Source: Collimonas rhizosphaerae (GTDB taxonomy: Bacteria > Pseudomonadota > Gammaproteobacteria > Burkholderiales > Burkholderiaceae_D). Taken from it: a stretch of 64,000 nucleotides of DNA. The notes under the pieces were generated by a model. It saw only the letters and a list, made by a program, of their open reading frames with translations. It searched no databases and was not told where the DNA came from. How positions within the stretch are numbered: position 1 is the first letter of the stretch; each line of letters begins with the position of its first letter. Position numbers and translations under genes: made by a program. The stretch covers positions 1 to 64,000 of the forward strand of contig NZ_JBANDC010000019.1 in assembly GCF_038896935.1 (NCBI RefSeq), in the 5' to 3' direction. Below, piece after piece: positions 44,006 to 52,625 of the stretch.

Positions 44006-45310
44006 ATGATCGACATCCAACTTCTTCGCAAAGACATCGCTAGCGCCGCCGACCGCCTGGCCACGCGCAAATTCAAGCTCGACGTCAGTAGCTTCAACGC
44101 CTTGGAAGCCGAACGCAAGCAAATCCAGACCCGTACCGAAGAGCTGCAGGGCCAGCGCAATTCGCTGTCCAAGCAGATCGGCATGCTGAAAGGCAAGGGC
44201 GAAGACGCCTCCGCCGTGATGGCTGAAGTCGCCGGCATCGGCGATGAGTTGAAGGCGTCGGCAACCCGGCTCGACCAGGTGCAGGAACAGGTCAGCGGAT
44301 TCTTGCTGGCGGTCCCGAACCTGCCGCACGAATCGGTGCCGGTCGGCGCCGATGAAGCCGGCAATGTCGAGGTGCGCAAAGTGGGCACGCCGCGCAGCTT
44401 CGATTTCGAAGCACGCGACCACGTCGATGTCGGCGCCGCGCTCGGCCTGGATTTCGACGTCGCCGCCAAGATCACCGGCTCGCGCTTTTCCGTCATGAAG
44501 GGCGGCATCGCCCGCCTGCACCGCGCGCTGGGCCAGTTCATGCTCGATACGCAAACCGCCGAGCACGGCTACACCGAGTGCTATACGCCTTACATCGTAA
44601 ACGCCGATTCGCTGCGCGGCACCGGCCAGCTGCCCAAGTTTGAAGAAGACCTGTTTGCGGTCAAGAAGGGCGGCCAGGAAGGCGAGCAGGCCGCCGACGC
44701 CGCGGCGCTGTACCTGATCCCGACGGCGGAAGTGCCGCTGACCAATATCGTGCGCGACGAAATCCTCGCCGGCGACACGTTGCCGCTCAAGATGGTTGCG
44801 CATTCGCCGTGCTTCCGCTCGGAAGCCGGCAGCTATGGCCGCGACACGCGCGGCATGATCCGCCAGCACCAGTTCGACAAGGTTGAAATGGTGCAGATCG
44901 TGCATCCGGAAAAATCCTATGAAGTGCTGGAGGAAATGGTCGGCCATGCAGAAAACATCCTGAAGAAGCTCGGCCTGCCGTATCGCGTGGTGTCCCTGTG
45001 CACCGGCGATATCGGTTTCGGCTCAGCCAAGACCTATGACCTGGAAGTATGGCTGCCGGCGCAAAACACCTACCGCGAAATTTCCTCGGTCTCCAACTTC
45101 GAGGCATTCCAGGCGCGCCGCATGCAAGCGCGTTTCCGCAATGCGCAGGGCAAGACCGAACTGGTGCACACCCTGAACGGTTCCGGCCTGGCGGTTGGAC
45201 GGACGCTGGTGGCGATACTGGAGAATTTCCAGCAGGCGGACGGCAGCGTGGAAATCCCGGCGGTGCTGCATCCTTACATGGGCGGCATCACCAGATTGAG
45301 CGCTAAGTAA
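44006..45310 (+). CDS. serS: Seryl-tRNA synthetase
   Basis: The class II synthetase that charges tRNA-Ser and tRNA-Sec, 434 aa. The ATG at 44006 gives the family N-terminus MIDIQLLRKDI; the longer upstream frame is non-coding. The N-terminal antiparallel coiled-coil arm (about residues 25-105) is followed by the catalytic core with motif 2 (SPCFRSEAGSYGRDTRG) and motif 3 (NGSGLAVGRTLVAILEN). It stands just upstream of a tRNA-Ser gene, one of its own substrates. Confidence 0.97.
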   Translation: MIDIQLLRKDIASAADRLATRKFKLDVSSFNALEAERKQIQTRTEELQGQRNSLSKQIGMLKGKGEDASAVMAEVAGIGDELKASATRLDQVQEQVSGFLLAVPNLPHESVPVGADEAGNVEVRKVGTPRSFDFEARDHVDVGAALGLDFDVAAKITGSRFSVMKGGIARLHRALGQFMLDTQTAEHGYTECYTPYIVNADSLRGTGQLPKFEEDLFAVKKGGQEGEQAADAAALYLIPTAEVPLTNIVRDEILAGDTLPLKMVAHSPCFRSEAGSYGRDTRGMIRQHQFDKVEMVQIVHPEKSYEVLEEMVGHAENILKKLGLPYRVVSLCTGDIGFGSAKTYDLEVWLPAQNTYREISSVSNFEAFQARRMQARFRNAQGKTELVHTLNGSGLAVGRTLVAILENFQQADGSVEIPAVLHPYMGGITRLSAK

Positions 45311-45402
45311 TTGATTTGACAGGGCTATTTTGCGTTGTTTGAACGCAGGATCCGGCAGTGGAATGGCTTGAATAAAAAGTCATTCCATAGTCAAAAAGAG
45401 TC

Positions 45403-45411
45403 TGCTATAAT
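45403..45411 (+). promoter_or_regulatory. Extended -10 promoter of tRNA-Ser
   Basis: TGCTATAAT is an extended -10 element placed about 43 bases upstream of the tRNA, with only a weak -35. This spacing gives a short leader, normal for tRNA genes. Confidence 0.55.
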
Positions 45412-45453
45412 CTTGCGCTTTGCTGCATTAAACACAGCAAGTCGACCGAAACC

Positions 45454-45544
<91 letters not shown>

Positions 45545-45589
45545 TACACGTAATATCCATGCGGGTTTCAGAGCATGAGCAAGAAATCA

Positions 45590-45616
45590 AAGCCACCCTA
45601 ACCGGTGGCTTTTTTC
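45590..45616 (+). terminator. Rho-independent terminator after tRNA-Ser
   Basis: AGCCACC-CTAAC-CGGTGGCT forms a stem followed by TTTTT, 47 bases after the tRNA. It ends the tRNA transcript and, read on the other strand, also faces the integrase remnant. Confidence 0.8.
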
Positions 45617-45642
45617 TTTGGTGGTGGGAGACATATTGACCA

Positions 45643-45888
45643 TTACCCATTTTTTTTCCCAATTTTCCCCACTGCAGCAGTCAATGTATCGATGGCAAGA
45701 TGGCTATAGCGCTGCGTGCTTCGCGGGTCTTTGTGTCCAAGCACTCTCCCGACCGTAAACAGGTCAACTCCTGCATTAATTAGTTCACTTGCCGCGCTGT
45801 GGCGCAGGTCATGAAAGTGAATATGGCCAAGCCCACCAACTGCTCTGGCGCGCTGAAATGAGCGTTGGATAGCCGACAAATTCGGGGA
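45643..45888 (-). pseudogene. Tyrosine-recombinase (phage integrase) C-terminal remnant
   Basis: About 80 codons of the catalytic end of a tRNA-targeting integrase. FHDLRHSAASELINAGVD carries the HxxR box, VGRVLGHKDPRSTQRYSHL the second His and the nucleophilic Tyr. An in-frame stop stands just upstream at 45889-45891, and the N-terminal and core-binding domains are missing, so it is a broken gene. Its position next to tRNA-Ser fits an element that once integrated there. The break point coincides with the start of the phage replication-protein remnant on the other strand. Confidence 0.8.
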
Positions 45889-46153
45889 TCACTGGATTTC
45901 CGTCCCAGGACAGAAGGGTTGCAAAACCAATTGGCTGGCCACCTGGCGCAACTGGTGCCGCAACGAACAGCAACGGAACTCGCCCAAGCCAACCAACGCT
46001 GCGATCGACAGCCTTCGGGAAGTCAGTCGGAGGGCCATTTATATCCGCTTGGGCGTTGGGTATAAAACATGGCGATACGCTGATCTTGATGAGCTATACG
46101 AAGCGGCAAAAAGAGAAATTGCGACGGAGCTGAGGAAGCGTGGCGTGATTTAA
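45857..46153 (+). pseudogene. Phage replication-protein C-terminal remnant
   Basis: An open frame of 98 codons without a usable start (a stop lies just before it at 45854). The first part, NERWIADKFGDHWISVPGQK followed by TNWLATWRNWCRNE, matches the conserved C-terminal Trp-rich motif of phage O-like/DnaT-like replication proteins (pattern FWxAKPGxxGxKxDWxATWRNW). The later part, VGYKTWRYADLDELYEAAKR, reads as continuous helical sequence. It appears to be a fragment of a replication module fused by deletion to the integrase remnant. Confidence 0.5.
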
Positions 46154-46273
46154 ATGGCAATATTTCGGAGGCGCCCGCGTTGATAGTTCTTTAATGTTGC
46201 TATAAGAACATATCCGTGGCAGCATGCGTAAATCACCTATCCCCGAATTTGTTAGATCAAAAAAATAAACGTC

Positions 46274-46741
46274 ATGAAAATAGAGTATGAAAACAAATTC
46301 TCAGATATTTTTATCTTCTGTGTCTTTCATCAATTCCACTCCATAGTCTTACAGGTGCTTTATTTGCTCATGTCCTTTTGGGTCTTTAGAACGGGATTGG
46401 AGGATAGTTCTGTTCTGGCTGCAGGCATCGGTGCATTCCTGTCTTACGTCGCGTTGTGGCTGATTCAGATAGTCTTCAATGGCATCTATTTGTTTTCAAA
46501 AAAAGATAAATCTACATGCACGAAGCATTCAGTCGAAATACAGGATGAATCCCTTGTTGATCAAACGAAGTACAGTAAATCGTTCTTCTATTGGGATGGG
46601 ATACTAAAGGCAGTACGTCGGCCTGGTCACGTAGCGATATACGTGACGGCGCATTCGGCATGCGTCATTCCAATGCGCGCGTTCAGTTCAAAAGAACAAT
46701 GCAATGAATTGGTGAAGTTGGTCAATCAGAAGCTGAAGTAA
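46274..46741 (+). CDS. YcxB-like domain membrane protein
   Basis: A 155-aa membrane protein. Two hydrophobic segments near residues 22-42 and 48-72 are followed by a YcxB-like soluble domain: CTKHSVEIQDESLVDQTKYS, then VAIYVTAHSACVIPMRAFSS. Proteins of this kind are frequent next to toxin/immunity genes, but no function is established. The last ~20 codons are duplicated at about 47812-47870. Base composition is clearly lower in G+C than the serS side of the tRNA. Confidence 0.7.
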   Translation: MKIEYENKFSDIFIFCVFHQFHSIVLQVLYLLMSFWVFRTGLEDSSVLAAGIGAFLSYVALWLIQIVFNGIYLFSKKDKSTCTKHSVEIQDESLVDQTKYSKSFFYWDGILKAVRRPGHVAIYVTAHSACVIPMRAFSSKEQCNELVKLVNQKLK

Positions 46742-46771
46742 TGACCAGACTGCAGAAGCAGTTAACCTCGG
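46670..46771. repeat. Direct repeat, copy 1 (3' end of YcxB-like gene)
   Basis: The end of the YcxB-like gene and the first ~30 bases after it recur at 47800-47898. The core around GAACAATGCAATGAATTGGT is identical; the edges diverge. The copies flank two other genes. Confidence 0.8.
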
Positions 46772-47322
46772 AACATTTGTCTATGAAGAATTTTCTCGCC
46801 GTAATTCTTTTTACTTTGATTGCTTTCCCAGCCTGGGGACAAGACAGCTATTGGAGGGATCGGCAGGGACATCCTATTCCGAATACTGAGTCGCGTCAGT
46901 CGGAACGTGGATTCGGAGGTTCGGTGCTTGTGACGTCGGATGCGGATTGGCGGGAGAAATGGAATACGCCAGCGGAGACGGTTCCTGAGTTCAAGGAGGC
47001 AAAATCCCTCCCACGCGGAAAACACATTTTCGTCCTTACGTTCTTTGCAAATCCACAGTTGAGTAATGAAAGTAGCGCAGACATAACTTGTGATATCAAC
47101 ATAGCTAAGCCTGATGGTTCTGCAGCCATGAACCAGACGAACACTGTTTGTTATAAAGGACCTATAAAGGGGAGTGCCTACAGTATGTATCTGGCGTTAC
47201 CTGTTATTGATTTTGTTGGTGATCCTGACGACCCTCTGGGAAAGTGGACGGTGCGGATTTCGCTAAAAGACAATATTCGGAAAGTGACACTACCTTTGAA
47301 AACGTCGTTCGAGCTTCGATAG
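46741..47322 (+). CDS. Secreted protein of unknown function
   Basis: A 193-aa protein not recognised by name. The frame starts at 46741, sharing the last base of the previous stop region; an ATG at 46783 would give a cleaner signal peptide (KNFLAVILFTLIAFPAWG) and is the more likely start. The mature part is probably a beta-rich periplasmic domain: GGSVLVTSDADWREKWNTPA, KHIFVLTFFANPQLS and KWTVRISLKDNIRKVTLPL. The alternating pattern suggests a C2- or Ig-like fold. It lies between two directly repeated segments and may have moved as a cassette. Confidence 0.55.
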   Translation: MTRLQKQLTSEHLSMKNFLAVILFTLIAFPAWGQDSYWRDRQGHPIPNTESRQSERGFGGSVLVTSDADWREKWNTPAETVPEFKEAKSLPRGKHIFVLTFFANPQLSNESSADITCDINIAKPDGSAAMNQTNTVCYKGPIKGSAYSMYLALPVIDFVGDPDDPLGKWTVRISLKDNIRKVTLPLKTSFELR

Positions 47323-47748
47323 ATGGATCAAATCAACAATCGATCTAATACGTTTCGGGCGATTCCCTTCGGTACGGAAACTGGAGTCGATTTTCCGTCG
47401 GACGTCAGCAAAATTATTTTTGATCCGCCGAATTTATCCGTACTAATTGCAACATCTGTGACGCCTTCTGGCGATGTTTCAGGTCTTCAAATTTGCTTTG
47501 AAAATGTCACGGGATTTAGATATCTCGATGAACTCGATTTGGCTCGATACTGGGCCTCAAGCGGTTTTCCGAGAGGCTTCCATATAATCGAAGTTGTTGG
47601 TGGCGGTTGGTCGAGTGAAGAAACAGCTACTCAAGGTTGGGATCGCTCATGTAGGGAATGGTTGGTTGTAACTGGCAATGGCTGCGTTAATGTATTTTCG
47701 CCTAAGGATCCGACAAGTGAAATCGTAACTTTAGGACCAAGCCCCTAA
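47323..47748 (+). CDS. Small cytoplasmic protein, immunity-like, unknown function
   Basis: A 141-aa soluble protein without signal peptide, starting immediately after the previous stop. Features visible are LQICFENVTGFRYLDELDLA and ASSGFPRGFHIIEVVGGGW. Its size, acidity and predicted alpha/beta pattern are like those of polymorphic-toxin immunity proteins, but I cannot assign a family. No toxin gene is adjacent. Confidence 0.5.
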   Translation: MDQINNRSNTFRAIPFGTETGVDFPSDVSKIIFDPPNLSVLIATSVTPSGDVSGLQICFENVTGFRYLDELDLARYWASSGFPRGFHIIEVVGGGWSSEETATQGWDRSCREWLVVTGNGCVNVFSPKDPTSEIVTLGPSP

Positions 47749-47799
47749 TAATTTTACGAAGCTGTTTACTGTTTGCTTTCTCTATCAAGACCGCTTATG

Positions 47800-47898
47800 C
47801 CCATGGCGCATTCAGTCCAAAAGAACAATGCAATGAATTGGTGAAGTTGGTCAATCGGAAGCTGAAGTAATGATTAGACTGAAGAAGTAGTTATCCGA
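47800..47898. repeat. Direct repeat, copy 2 (orphan YcxB-like gene end)
   Basis: This copy still reads FSPKEQCNELVKLVNRKLK and a stop in one frame, like the end of the intact gene at 46274-46741, but has no upstream coding part. It is the scar of a duplication or of a lost second YcxB-like gene. Confidence 0.75.
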
Positions 47899-48280
47899 AA
47901 AAAATAGTAAGTTCGTTCGCCATCGCAGCAAGCTGGCCAGCCTCATACATCACGCATACTTTTAAGCAGGAATCGTAGTTATCCCCATTGAGAATTATCC
48001 TGAGGCTAATATGTCCCGTGGCATCGGACGTGGCCTCGAATGAAACGCGCTCTTCCAGGTCACTCCACGTTTTTTTCTGTTTCCACCCCATCCAGTCATT
48101 GACCATCTCTCGAAATAAATCTGCGGGAGACGAGACCATATAAGTTGACGACGGCGCCACACCCGTAAACCAAGGCGTTTTCACTGCAACATTAAAAACT
48201 GTTTCTTCTTTATAACGCGAAATCACGTCAAAAATTAGGAGCGAGCCATCGTCTGGCGATTTAAACTCTAGATGATTCAT
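47891..48280 (-). CDS. DUF6228-family protein
   Basis: A 129-aa soluble protein matching the pattern of DUF6228: FREMVNDWMGWKQKKTWSDL, then EATSDATGHISLRIIL and YEAGQLAAMANEL. This family is common as an orphan or next to contact-dependent toxin genes and is suspected to be immunity-related; no biochemical role is known. It is convergent with the preceding genes and sits in the same low-GC island. Confidence 0.65.
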   Translation of the reverse strand: MNHLEFKSPDDGSLLIFDVISRYKEETVFNVAVKTPWFTGVAPSSTYMVSSPADLFREMVNDWMGWKQKKTWSDLEERVSFEATSDATGHISLRIILNGDNYDSCLKVCVMYEAGQLAAMANELTIFFG

Positions 48281-48340
48281 GTGCCAAAGCTTTCTAATGG
48301 CAAACGTAAACGGTGTGAAGCATCAGAGTTGAGCGGCAAG

Positions 48341-48808
48341 CTAAGCATTTGTTACCCTCTTAAATAGTGTTTCGTCGAGCGTTACAAAAAACATTGTCGG
48401 TGTCCCGGCACCAAGCACATGCAGTGGTCGACATGCTTCTACTTGTGCCCAGAACGCATTTGCTAAGCCGCTGCTTGCGTCGAGTGGCGCAAATCCAAAG
48501 TGATTTACAAATGAGCGACAGTGGCCAAGGGCTCCAGAATTATCGTACACGTACCATTCGTCAAAGCCTGGCATGGGCAATTGCGAAACCTTTGAAATCC
48601 GCTGGCTAATCGTTATTCCGTGTTGGTCTTCCCATCCGGTTTTTATATCGGCGTCCGTCGGCCTATATGGTCCGCTATCGCATGATGCGATGGCTACATA
48701 CCGTCCTACAACTATTTCGGGAAGTCGATCAATGAGGTCCTTAAGAGATGGGTCCCAATCCTCCGTCCACTCTACAATCCAATAGCCTGCTCGTGAACCT
48801 GTACGCAT
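48341..48808 (-). CDS. Small soluble protein, unknown function
   Basis: A 155-aa acidic protein with no signal peptide. Visible features are EWTEDWDPSLKDLIDRLPEI, GFDEWYVYDN and VLGAGTPTMFFVTLDETLFK. I do not recognise a family with certainty. Its size, composition and neighbours suggest an orphan immunity-type protein. It lies 60 bases upstream of the DUF6228 gene on the same strand. Confidence 0.5.
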   Translation of the reverse strand: MRTGSRAGYWIVEWTEDWDPSLKDLIDRLPEIVVGRYVAIASCDSGPYRPTDADIKTGWEDQHGITISQRISKVSQLPMPGFDEWYVYDNSGALGHCRSFVNHFGFAPLDASSGLANAFWAQVEACRPLHVLGAGTPTMFFVTLDETLFKRVTNA

Positions 48809-48957
48809 AATGTTTATCCGCGCAATGTTGCTGTATACTGATTTGTGCAGCCGAGGCCCATCGCTAGTAAGCTAACACTTAGTCCTATCGTTGTGGACTG
48901 CCACGCATTGATTTTGAACACACACTCACCGTTAATAAGCTATGACGTATACAGCAG

Positions 48958-49569
48958 TTAGAACTTCTGTTGATTGACTCCGACACTTATGAGTGTCCAC
49001 ATGATCGCACCGATGGCAATAACTATCCAATTCGATCGGCTGAATTTGGAATTTTCAGCGTGAGGAGGATGCATTGCTGCATTTATCCGATTTACATGTG
49101 CCTGCACTGGGAGTAAGTAAATAAATGAAAGCAAGTAGTACAACAGCCACGGCCCTCGAAGTTGGGGCGAGATTGTAATTAGCAGCCACCCTGCAGCCCA
49201 TGCAATGGGAGGCACAACTGACTGCACTCCGATCTGAGCACCATATTTGTGGATACGGGAAAAGCATTGATAGCAGAAAAAGACCGAGAATACGGACCTA
49301 ACGCCTGGGGCTATATTGGACTTCTCTCGGACTTTGATAATCCGCCAGTTTCGATAAAACCAATAGATCTCATAAATACCCGCCGTGAAGATAGACATGA
49401 TAGCGAGTTTGAAAAGAGACACAGCAAAAAATGGTGGGTCAATTTCAATAGTTTTGTATAACTGCGGGCCATTGGAAATATCATTTGGCTTGTAGGCACT
49501 CATCGAATCAGTGATCACATTCTTCCCTGGAATCTTATTGTGTTTTCGCGAAAATCTAGATTCGCCCAT
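48958..49569 (-). CDS. Membrane protein, DUF4234-like
   Basis: A 203-aa membrane protein with four to five hydrophobic segments. FKLAIMSIFTAGIYEIYWFY followed by RNWRIIKVRE is the DUF4234-like hallmark: a membrane helix, then a basic amphipathic strip. An ATG at 49503 (MSAYKPND) is an equally plausible start. Function unknown; such proteins occur as singletons in accessory regions. Confidence 0.6.
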   Translation of the reverse strand: MGESRFSRKHNKIPGKNVITDSMSAYKPNDISNGPQLYKTIEIDPPFFAVSLFKLAIMSIFTAGIYEIYWFYRNWRIIKVREKSNIAPGVRSVFSVFFCYQCFSRIHKYGAQIGVQSVVPPIAWAAGWLLITISPQLRGPWLLYYLLSFIYLLPVQAHVNRINAAMHPPHAENSKFSRSNWIVIAIGAIMWTLISVGVNQQKF

Positions 49570-49707
49570 AGATTAATAATGTTGCCGTACATTATCGTTT
49601 CTTAATTGTATAATTCGCAAGTGAATTATGTAAGTTTCTAGAGAGGCATTACCCATGATCACTGCCAGTGATACCGAAGGAACTCACCGTTTGTTCGCTC
49701 GAAAGCT

Positions 49708-50241
49708 TTGACTAGAATGCCGTTTACTTTTAGATGTAACTCATGTGGCGAAACCCATGAAGGTATGCCGAGTTTTGGCGCCCATGCTCCGCTTAGTTAC
49801 TACGGTGTCCCAGAAGAGGAGCGTGCTAGGCGCTGTGATTTGGGAAGCGATGACTGCGTAATCGACAAACAGCAGTACTTCGTTCGTGGATGTATTGAAA
49901 TTCCTGTCCAAGGTGAAACCGAGTCTTTCAGTTGGGGAGTGTGGGTTTCACTAAGTGAAGCCAATTTTCTTCTATGGCTTAAATATTTTGGAGAAGAAAA
50001 GCGTTCACAAGTCGGGCCGTTCTTCGGATGGCTTAATGCATGGCTGAAGCCTTATCCAGACACCATAGGTCTAAAAACGATGGTTCACCTGCGCGATGAT
50101 GGTATTCGTCCATATGTTGAACTCGAACCGACCGATCATCCACTTGCGATTGAACAGCGCACGGGAATTACCGTTGAGCGTGTTGCAGAACTTTATTCAC
50201 TCATGATGCATCAAGAGGGGAAATCGCCCTTGACCAATTAG
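49708..50241 (+). CDS. DUF2199 domain protein
   Basis: A 177-aa cytoplasmic protein of the DUF2199 family. The N-terminal zinc-binding-like FRCNSCGETHEGMPSFG, the RRCDLGSDDCVIDKQQYFVR segment and FSWGVWVSLSEANF are all characteristic. Members are often found in toxin/immunity arrays and antibiotic-resistance neighbourhoods, without known function. The next gene begins about 30 bases later and may be co-transcribed. Confidence 0.75.
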   Translation: MTRMPFTFRCNSCGETHEGMPSFGAHAPLSYYGVPEEERARRCDLGSDDCVIDKQQYFVRGCIEIPVQGETESFSWGVWVSLSEANFLLWLKYFGEEKRSQVGPFFGWLNAWLKPYPDTIGLKTMVHLRDDGIRPYVELEPTDHPLAIEQRTGITVERVAELYSLMMHQEGKSPLTN

Positions 50242-50274
50242 GTAGCTTTGTTTACGCAAAAAAAAATCAATAAT

Positions 50275-50748
50275 ATGAAAAAGTCTCTTAACATAGGTTT
50301 GCCAATTGGAGTTGCCATTTGTACTCCGCCCATCATTGCGGTCGGATATACTTTTTTCTCTCTACTGTTAACTGCCGGTCGCAACGAGTCGGTTGGTTCA
50401 ATAATTTCGCTTGTATTTATTGGTTCTTTTTTGGTCTCAGCGGGACATATTTTTCTTTTCGGATTGCCGGGTGTGTGGCTGTTGCGAACATTGAAAATAT
50501 TTCGTAGCTGGACGGTTATTCTGTTGGGACTGTTCCTCGGGAGTATTCCAGCTGGTATTTTTCTTATGCCGCGATACACAATGAACGCTGGCTACATTAG
50601 CAACGGGATAGTGATGATCAAAGATGGTGTTCCTACACAGGCATGGTGGAATAGCTACTTTCAAAATGTTGCGATTGTGGGAGGCTTGGGAGCTTTGACA
50701 GGGTTTGTATTTTGGTTGGTGTGGAAGCGTTGCAATCCAACAGATTAA
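50275..50748 (+). CDS. Small polytopic membrane protein, unknown function
   Basis: A 157-aa membrane protein with four hydrophobic segments (residues ~8-30, 40-62, 72-95 and 128-150). The ATG at 50275 is preferred over a TTG at 50248 because it begins MKKSLNIGLPIGVAI, a normal membrane N-terminus. No family is recognised. It follows the DUF2199 gene closely. Confidence 0.55.
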   Translation: MKKSLNIGLPIGVAICTPPIIAVGYTFFSLLLTAGRNESVGSIISLVFIGSFLVSAGHIFLFGLPGVWLLRTLKIFRSWTVILLGLFLGSIPAGIFLMPRYTMNAGYISNGIVMIKDGVPTQAWWNSYFQNVAIVGGLGALTGFVFWLVWKRCNPTD

Positions 50749-50795
50749 ATCGTCTCTATTCACCAGAGATTGGAAGCCATGTTCGTATTCTATAT

Positions 50796-51266
50796 ATGAA
50801 AAACAAGTCAAAAACAAAGCTGGATGCAATTGTTGATACCTACGAAGAGCTCGCAGCGGAGTACAGAGTACTTGGCGATCAAAAATTGATAGACCTATTT
50901 GATTCCTTTATACCGTTCATTCAAACAGCGAAAGCTGACCCTCAAGTGAAGCGTTCAGCGATTGCTGCAGGATGCGAACAAGGCTTAAGAGAAACGCCGC
51001 AATTCCTTACTAATTTTAAGCTGCCAGAAGATATCCAAAGTACGGCGCTTAAAATTTTTTATAGAGTAGTGGAGACTCATATGCCAGCTTTTTTCGAAAA
51101 AGAGCGGCAGAAGCGAGAGCAGATAATCCGTCGTGGGAAGATCAAAGGGGAACGTGAGTGGTATCTACTCCGAAATCGCGTAGATGAGATTGAAGGGGAC
51201 GTTGCGCATGAAGTGGAGTTGCTTGAACTCTACAGGATGCTGGATGATTACGAGAGTGCCGCATAG
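50796..51266 (+). CDS. Small helical protein, unknown function
   Basis: A 156-aa soluble protein, all-helical in appearance and rich in Glu, Lys and Arg (for example AIVDTYEELAAEYRVLGDQK and REQIIRRGKIKGEREWYLLR). The ATG at 50796 gives the basic N-terminus MKNKSKTK; an earlier start at 50712 would overlap the previous gene. The C-terminal half may form a coiled coil. No family is recognised. Confidence 0.5.
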   Translation: MKNKSKTKLDAIVDTYEELAAEYRVLGDQKLIDLFDSFIPFIQTAKADPQVKRSAIAAGCEQGLRETPQFLTNFKLPEDIQSTALKIFYRVVETHMPAFFEKERQKREQIIRRGKIKGEREWYLLRNRVDEIEGDVAHEVELLELYRMLDDYESAA

Positions 51267-51723
51267 CCACCAAGTGGACGCATAACGACTCTTCCTATCA
51301 AAAAAGTGTGCCGTTCTGGTTGGCTTTCTTTTTTCGTGGTGTTGCCGAAGCCGGTCGAGCGGCCATTAATTCGGCAGGGTAAGCTAGTAGTTTTATCGAA
51401 ACTTACCTGGATGCTGTTCGATCACTGCGCGCGGCTGGGCTGAATGCAAAAATAGTGTTTGTTTCATCCAATACAAAAGACTATGCGGTGGAAAATAGAT
51501 CTCAATTAAAGGCAGATCTTGCGATGGAATTTAACGCTCTGAGAATAGAGTACGCACCGAATATGGGAGCGGCGAAATATCAGCTTGGACTGTAAAGATA
51601 GGGTGTTATTGGAATTCTTTATCTTTTTTTCATGGCTGACGTTCGGCGATCTCATCAATTAGCATTTCCGATTAGTTTATCTATGGTCACACACGTAGAA
51701 ATTACAAACGCTAGGTCTCGCAG
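51267..51723. other. Intergenic region with gene remnant
   Basis: These 457 bases hold no intact gene. The only coding-like part is the PIN-domain remnant (51383-51595). The rest is A+T-rich and shows nothing recognisable. Confidence 0.4.
51383..51595 (+). pseudogene. PIN-domain-like protein, C-terminal remnant
   Basis: A 70-codon open frame with no start, reading SFIETYLDAVRSLRAAGLNA, then KIVFVSSNTKDYAVENRSQL and LRIEYAPNMGAAKYQLGL. The FVSSNTKDYA element, with its Asp near the end of the domain, resembles the C-terminal half of PIN-type ribonucleases that have long N-terminal partners in accessory DNA. The N-terminal catalytic part is missing. Confidence 0.45.
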
Positions 51724-52527
51724 ATGAATCCTCCAGCTTCGCTCTACAAGTACGAGGCGTTTTCGACACAATCTCTGCTTAATCTCAAAGGGCAGATTAT
51801 CTACTTCGGCTCGCCGCTTAAGTTCAACGATCCATACGACTGCGCTCTCACCCCGAACATTCTGATCCCAACCGACTTCGAAATTGAAACGATTCGCCAG
51901 GCATATTTAAAGATGCCTAACATACCTGCACGCAGTCGCCAAGATTTAGAGGTATTCGATCCACCTCGCATGCGGGAGAGCTTGATGCGAGCGGCTCGTA
52001 CAGGGTTCAGCGAGATGGTTGACAAATTCCTGGCGCAGAGAGGTGTCGCGTGTTTCTCGGAAACCAATGACGACCTCCTAATGTGGTCCCATTATGGTGG
52101 TCACTACAAGGGTTTCTGCTTAGAATTTAACACCTCAACTGAGCCGTTTAAGAAGATCAATCAAGTGAAATATGTTTCAATGCTTCCCGGCATCAGCATC
52201 TCAAATGCGTTACTGGATAGCGACTTTCATCCAGTCCAAGAACTCTTCTGTACCAAGTCTAAAGCTTGGGAGTATGAAAAAGAATGGCGCGCGATTCACG
52301 GAGTGGCTGGAACACAGTTCCGCTATTCACCTGAAACGCTTACCGGTGTTTACTTTGGTCCCGATATCGACGAGCAATCACTTGAAATCCTCTGTCTAAT
52401 CCTTGCTGGGCAGAATGAGAGTGTTCAACTCTGGCGCGGAAAGCGAAGCACTACTGAGTTCCGTGTGCTATTCGAGCCGTTCACTTATATGTCGTACCTT
52501 GATGCAAAGCGACGCGGACTGCGATAA
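51724..52527 (+). CDS. DUF2971 domain protein
   Basis: A 267-aa cytoplasmic protein of the DUF2971 family. The diagnostic LYKYEAFSTQSLLNL, IIYFGSPLKFNDPYDCA, VACFSETNDDLLMWSHYGGH and YEKEWRAIHG segments occur in the usual order. The His/Glu/Trp pattern is conserved in the family, but no activity is known. DUF2971 genes are frequent in accessory and defence-rich regions. The neighbouring DUF6602 gene is on the same strand about 100 bases on. Confidence 0.85.
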   Translation: MNPPASLYKYEAFSTQSLLNLKGQIIYFGSPLKFNDPYDCALTPNILIPTDFEIETIRQAYLKMPNIPARSRQDLEVFDPPRMRESLMRAARTGFSEMVDKFLAQRGVACFSETNDDLLMWSHYGGHYKGFCLEFNTSTEPFKKINQVKYVSMLPGISISNALLDSDFHPVQELFCTKSKAWEYEKEWRAIHGVAGTQFRYSPETLTGVYFGPDIDEQSLEILCLILAGQNESVQLWRGKRSTTEFRVLFEPFTYMSYLDAKRRGLR

Positions 52528-52625
52528 CCGTCCGTTCCCGATTAATCCGAATAGTAAATGAGGGTGTTGGAAATGATTCTTAGCTCGAATATGCTTGAGT
52601 ATCGCAAATACATTCACACAACACG

